Source: Desulfocapsaceae bacterium
Lineage (GTDB): Bacteria; Desulfobacterota; Desulfobulbia; Desulfobulbales; Desulfocapsaceae
Assembly (NCBI GenBank): GCA_029934775.1
Contig: JAOZLO010000135.1
Coordinates: 238 to 6,900 of the forward strand
DNA: 6,663 nt
Reading direction: 5' to 3'
The notes beneath the pieces are model-generated. The model saw nothing but the letters and a program-made list of their open reading frames with translations. It ran no database searches and was not told the DNA's origin. Below are positions 5,205 through 6,663 of the stretch, piece after piece. Position numbers and translations under genes: made by a program. How positions within the stretch are numbered: position 1 is the first letter of the stretch; the number at the start of each line of letters is the position of its first letter.

Positions 5205-6663
5205 ATGCGTGAAATTGTTCTAGGCACAGCAGGTCATGTCGATCATGGGAAAACGAGTTTTATCAGAGCCCTGACAGGGATTGAAACTGATCGTCTGAAG
5301 GAAGAGCAGAAGCGGGGAATAACCATAGAACTTGGTTTTGCTTATCTTGACCTGCCGTGTGGGCACCGTATTGGTATTGTCGATGTTCCGGGCCATGAAA
5401 AGTTTGTCAAAAATATGGTCGCCGGTGTTACCGGGATGGATATACTCGCCTTTATTATTGCTGCAGATGAAGGAATAATGCCGCAGACTCGTGAGCATTT
5501 TGAGATATGCAGCTTAATGGGAATGAAGCAGGGCATCGTCGTTGTAACCAAGATTGATCTGGTTGAACCTGACTGGCTGGAGATGGTAGACGAGGAAATT
5601 GCAGATTTTTGTGAAGGCAGTTTTTTAGAAGAGGCACCGATTGTTCATGTTTCTTCTACTACCGGGGAAGGGATGGAAGATATCCGGGCTGCCCTGGATC
5701 ATTTTGTAATCAGCCATAATTTCAGCGAAGCATTTGGCCCTTTCAGGCTGCCGGTTGATCGAAGTTTTGCCATGAAGGGATTTGGTGCTGTTGTGACCGG
5801 CACATCAATTTCCGGGAGAACTTCTATTGGAGAAGAACTGCGTCTTTATCCATCTGAGATGGTAACAAAGGTGCGGGGAATTCAGGTCCATTCAGAATCT
5901 GTAGGGGAGGTGGAGGCCGGGCACAGAACAGCAATTAATCTTCAGGGTATTGATACTCTCCGTGTGGAGCGTGGTATGGTTATCGCTCCTCCGGGTGTAC
6001 TGGAGTCCAGCTATATGCTGGATTGTCAACTCCTCTATCTGCGGTCTAACCCAAAGCCTTTGAAGCACCGAGCCCGCATTCGTGCACATATCGGTACCTC
6101 TGAAGTAATAGGACGAGTTTCTTTACTTGACCGGGATGAGTTGCAGCCTGGTGAAGAAACCATGGTGCAGCTGTTACTTGAAAAAAAGGTGGCAACCTGG
6201 TCGGGAGACCGGTATGTGATCAGGAGTTATTCGCCAGTGGCTACAATTGGTGGCGGAGTTATTGTTGGCAATATATCTCCTGTAAAACGAAAGAGACTTT
6301 CGGATAGAGACAGGGAGTATAATAAGTCTCTTGCAACTTTTCTGTTAAAAGGAACCGTGGAGGAAAAGGTACTTTTTTTTCTACGTGAAAGCGGCGAAAC
6401 AGGACTTACTGCAAATGACCTGGGAATACGTCTGGGACTTTTTGGAAAACATCTGAAAAGGGTTTTGAGCGAACCACTGTCAACAAAAAAAATGGTTGTT
6501 GTCGATTCAGCCACCCAGCGTTACGTAATAAGGGAAATTGCGGATAATCTTAAAGAGCTTGTGGTCAACCGGCTTCAACTTTTTCATAAAGTTAACCCTT
6601 TGCTGACTGGACTGGTAAAGGAGGAGCTTCGATCTTCAGCTGGAAAAAGAGTTGACAGCAAAG
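5205..6663 (+). CDS. selB: Selenocysteine-specific elongation factor SelB (partial, 3' end outside window)
   Basis: An uninterrupted frame of 486 codons reaches the window edge without a stop. SelB replaces EF-Tu for Sec-tRNA(Sec): it binds the charged tRNA with its EF-Tu-like part and the SECIS hairpin of the mRNA with C-terminal winged helices, so that UGA is read as selenocysteine. Visible motifs are GTAGHVDHGKTS (P-loop, Lys16), RGITIE with Thr40 (switch I), DVPGHEKF at 60-67 and TKID at 115-118. LPVDRSFAMKGFGAVVTGT near 182-200 is a SelB hallmark in domain II, and domain III ends near TIGGGVIVG (347-355). From about residue 385 the winged-helix region begins and is cut off; full SelB is usually about 600-650 residues, so roughly three quarters is here. 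ATG 5205 gives the classic N-terminus, but no Shine-Dalgarno site is visible, so coupling to the gene 10 bp upstream is likely. In-frame GTG 5163 and TTG 5166 would add 13-14 atypical residues. Confidence 0.95.
   Translation, partial: MREIVLGTAGHVDHGKTSFIRALTGIETDRLKEEQKRGITIELGFAYLDLPCGHRIGIVDVPGHEKFVKNMVAGVTGMDILAFIIAADEGIMPQTREHFEICSLMGMKQGIVVVTKIDLVEPDWLEMVDEEIADFCEGSFLEEAPIVHVSSTTGEGMEDIRAALDHFVISHNFSEAFGPFRLPVDRSFAMKGFGAVVTGTSISGRTSIGEELRLYPSEMVTKVRGIQVHSESVGEVEAGHRTAINLQGIDTLRVERGMVIAPPGVLESSYMLDCQLLYLRSNPKPLKHRARIRAHIGTSEVIGRVSLLDRDELQPGEETMVQLLLEKKVATWSGDRYVIRSYSPVATIGGGVIVGNISPVKRKRLSDRDREYNKSLATFLLKGTVEEKVLFFLRESGETGLTANDLGIRLGLFGKHLKRVLSEPLSTKKMVVVDSATQRYVIREIADNLKELVVNRLQLFHKVNPLLTGLVKEELRSSAGKRVDSK

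Noticed and set aside
5192..5206. UGA at the end of the hydrolase gene as a possible selenocysteine codon, given selB next door
   Set aside because: The NPYL ending before it is the normal C-terminus of the family, and a further in-frame TGA follows within seven codons, so readthrough would add almost nothing.
5220..6514. Several minus-strand open frames of 60-95 codons at the right end
   Set aside because: All are antisense to the uninterrupted 486-codon selB frame, which carries every expected motif.

Overview
This 6.66 kb window reads as an ordinary chromosomal stretch from a Gram-negative anaerobe. I infer Desulfobacterota (former Deltaproteobacteria, perhaps the Desulfobulbales). The grounds are a Cys-decorated Mrp/NBP35 ATPase, a Sec-decoding factor (SelB), and the general style of the FtsY and glyoxalase-II-like proteins. 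This is inferred from protein character and moderate base composition; there is no rRNA or other direct taxonomic marker here. Coding density is high. I see no mobile element, CRISPR array, tRNA or rRNA.

The layout is two divergent gene sets around a roughly 310-bp intergenic region (3174-3484). Leftward (minus strand) lie ftsY (SRP receptor GTPase), a membrane-anchored TerB-plus-J-domain co-chaperone, and a PLP-dependent class I/II aminotransferase. The gaps are 22 and 13 bp, so they form a probable operon. Rightward (plus strand) lie an Mrp/NBP35-family Fe-S carrier ATPase, then after 147 bp a glyoxalase-II-like metallo-beta-lactamase-fold hydrolase, then 10 bp later selB. The selB frame stays open for 486 codons and runs off the right edge of the window.

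The leftward set joins membrane protein targeting (FtsY) to a membrane-tethered J-protein, which is a plausible protein-biogenesis theme; the aminotransferase looks like a metabolic passenger. The rightward set joins Fe-S cluster delivery with selenocysteine incorporation, both needed by anaerobes rich in Fe-S and selenium enzymes, but no direct link is shown. I did not find a clearly new biological system. The points most worth a second look are a five-codon leader ORF with its own ribosome binding site that overlaps the hydrolase start codon by ATGA, the extra cysteine clusters at both ends of the Mrp protein, and the placement of a TerB-J membrane protein directly behind ftsY.
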